From Halapricum desulfuricans (GTDB taxonomy: Archaea; Halobacteriota; Halobacteria; Halobacteriales; Haloarculaceae): DNA of 64,000 nucleotides. A program made the position numbers and the translations under genes. Shown here piece after piece: positions 63,725 to 64,000 of this stretch (the stretch's first letter is position 1; every line of letters begins with the position of its first letter). Location of the stretch: assembly GCF_017094525.1 (NCBI RefSeq), contig NZ_CP064788.1, positions 1,473,030 through 1,537,029 on the forward strand, in the 5' to 3' direction. The notes beneath the pieces are model-generated. The model was not told where the DNA came from. It worked only from the letters and a program-made list of their open reading frames with translations, and ran no database searches.

Positions 63725-64000
63725 CTACCCGTGACCCGGATAGTCCCGCTCGAACCGGGCTTCGATCTCGTCGGTATCGATTTCGATCAACACCGGGCGA
63801 CCGTGCGGGCAGGCGTAGGGGTTCTCACAGTCTGCGAGCGCCTCGAGCAGCGAGACGACCGACCCGTCGGTCAGCGAGGTGTTGGCCGTCACCGAGGGAT
63901 AGCAGGCCAGATCGGCCAGCAGTTCGTCGGCGACCGCCTCGACTGTCCCGGCGGCGTCGCCGTCGCGCTCGACGAACGACGAGAGGACGTCCCGGACGAG
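63725..64000 (-). CDS. mutL: DNA mismatch repair protein MutL, C-terminal end
   Basis: The frame is open to the right edge of the window; the last 91 residues are present. The terminal motif ACPHGRPVLIEID is the conserved CPHGRP zinc-site segment of the MutL dimerisation/endonuclease domain. Upstream LADLACYPSVTAN also fits. The N-terminal ATPase lies beyond base 64000. Confidence 0.9.
   Translation of the reverse strand, partial: LVRDVLSSFVERDGDAAGTVEAVADELLADLACYPSVTANTSLTDGSVVSLLEALADCENPYACPHGRPVLIEIDTDEIEARFERDYPGHG

Overview
The window is haloarchaeal chromosome. It is GC-rich, its proteins are very acidic, several genes look leaderless behind TATA boxes, and it carries archaeal or haloarchaeal marker genes: topoisomerase VI, TrmB, Rps19e, GHMP-type shikimate kinase, RNA polymerase subunit epsilon, DUF2150 and DUF5799. 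The sugar genes (two GH77 and two GH13 enzymes plus a TrmB regulator) suggest a carbohydrate-using member of the Halobacteria, perhaps near Halorhabdus. The genus is a guess.

Layout. 1-3.7 kb: alpha-glucan use (end of a GH13 enzyme, 4-alpha-glucanotransferase, TrmB-type regulator). 3.7-9 kb: top6B, interrupted by a 569-residue intein, then top6A. 9-10.2 kb: an orphan antitoxin-like gene, then an 860-bp gene-free stretch holding two diverged copies of a roughly 345-bp strongly structured unit. 10.2-24 kb: housekeeping and surface genes, with a second glucan block (GH77, GH13) at 15.8-19 kb, CheC and a PIN-KH ATPase. 24.3-26.2 kb: a divergent RNA ligase and PIN partner pair. 28.5-32.8 kb: three toxin-antitoxin pairs (VapBC, AbrB-MazF, VapBC). 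32.8-40 kb: shikimate/chorismate genes, dodecin, RNA polymerase epsilon, a Tm-1-like/PEP-hydrolase-like operon, a ferritin-like protein and envelope proteins.

40-46 kb is a mobile island: a TnpB element with its 3' structured RNA, an orphan DNA methyltransferase, a truncated thymidylate kinase, an intact ISH8-type IS4 element with 10-bp target duplications, and the remains of a second TnpB-type element whose omega-RNA-like region survives without any tnpB. A Gfo/Idh/MocA sugar dehydrogenase follows.

46-64 kb is core again: a GST-like enzyme, cytochrome oxidase subunit III, the coiled-coil protein-smc-scpA cluster, rpiA, an AEC transporter, uridine phosphorylase, an HPP-USP fusion, a potassium channel, rps19e and the end of mutL. 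Between cytochrome oxidase and scpA a clear promoter precedes a sequence that folds into a closed multi-helix RNA.

Four 79-84 bp palindromes of identical design (terminal inverted repeat plus a central 9-bp hairpin) are scattered from 27.8 to 51 kb. I saw no rRNA, tRNA or CRISPR array. The best candidates for something undescribed are the duplicated structured unit (9.36-10.16 kb), the promoter-driven RNA at 50.7 kb, and the orphan omega-RNA-like locus at 45.1 kb.
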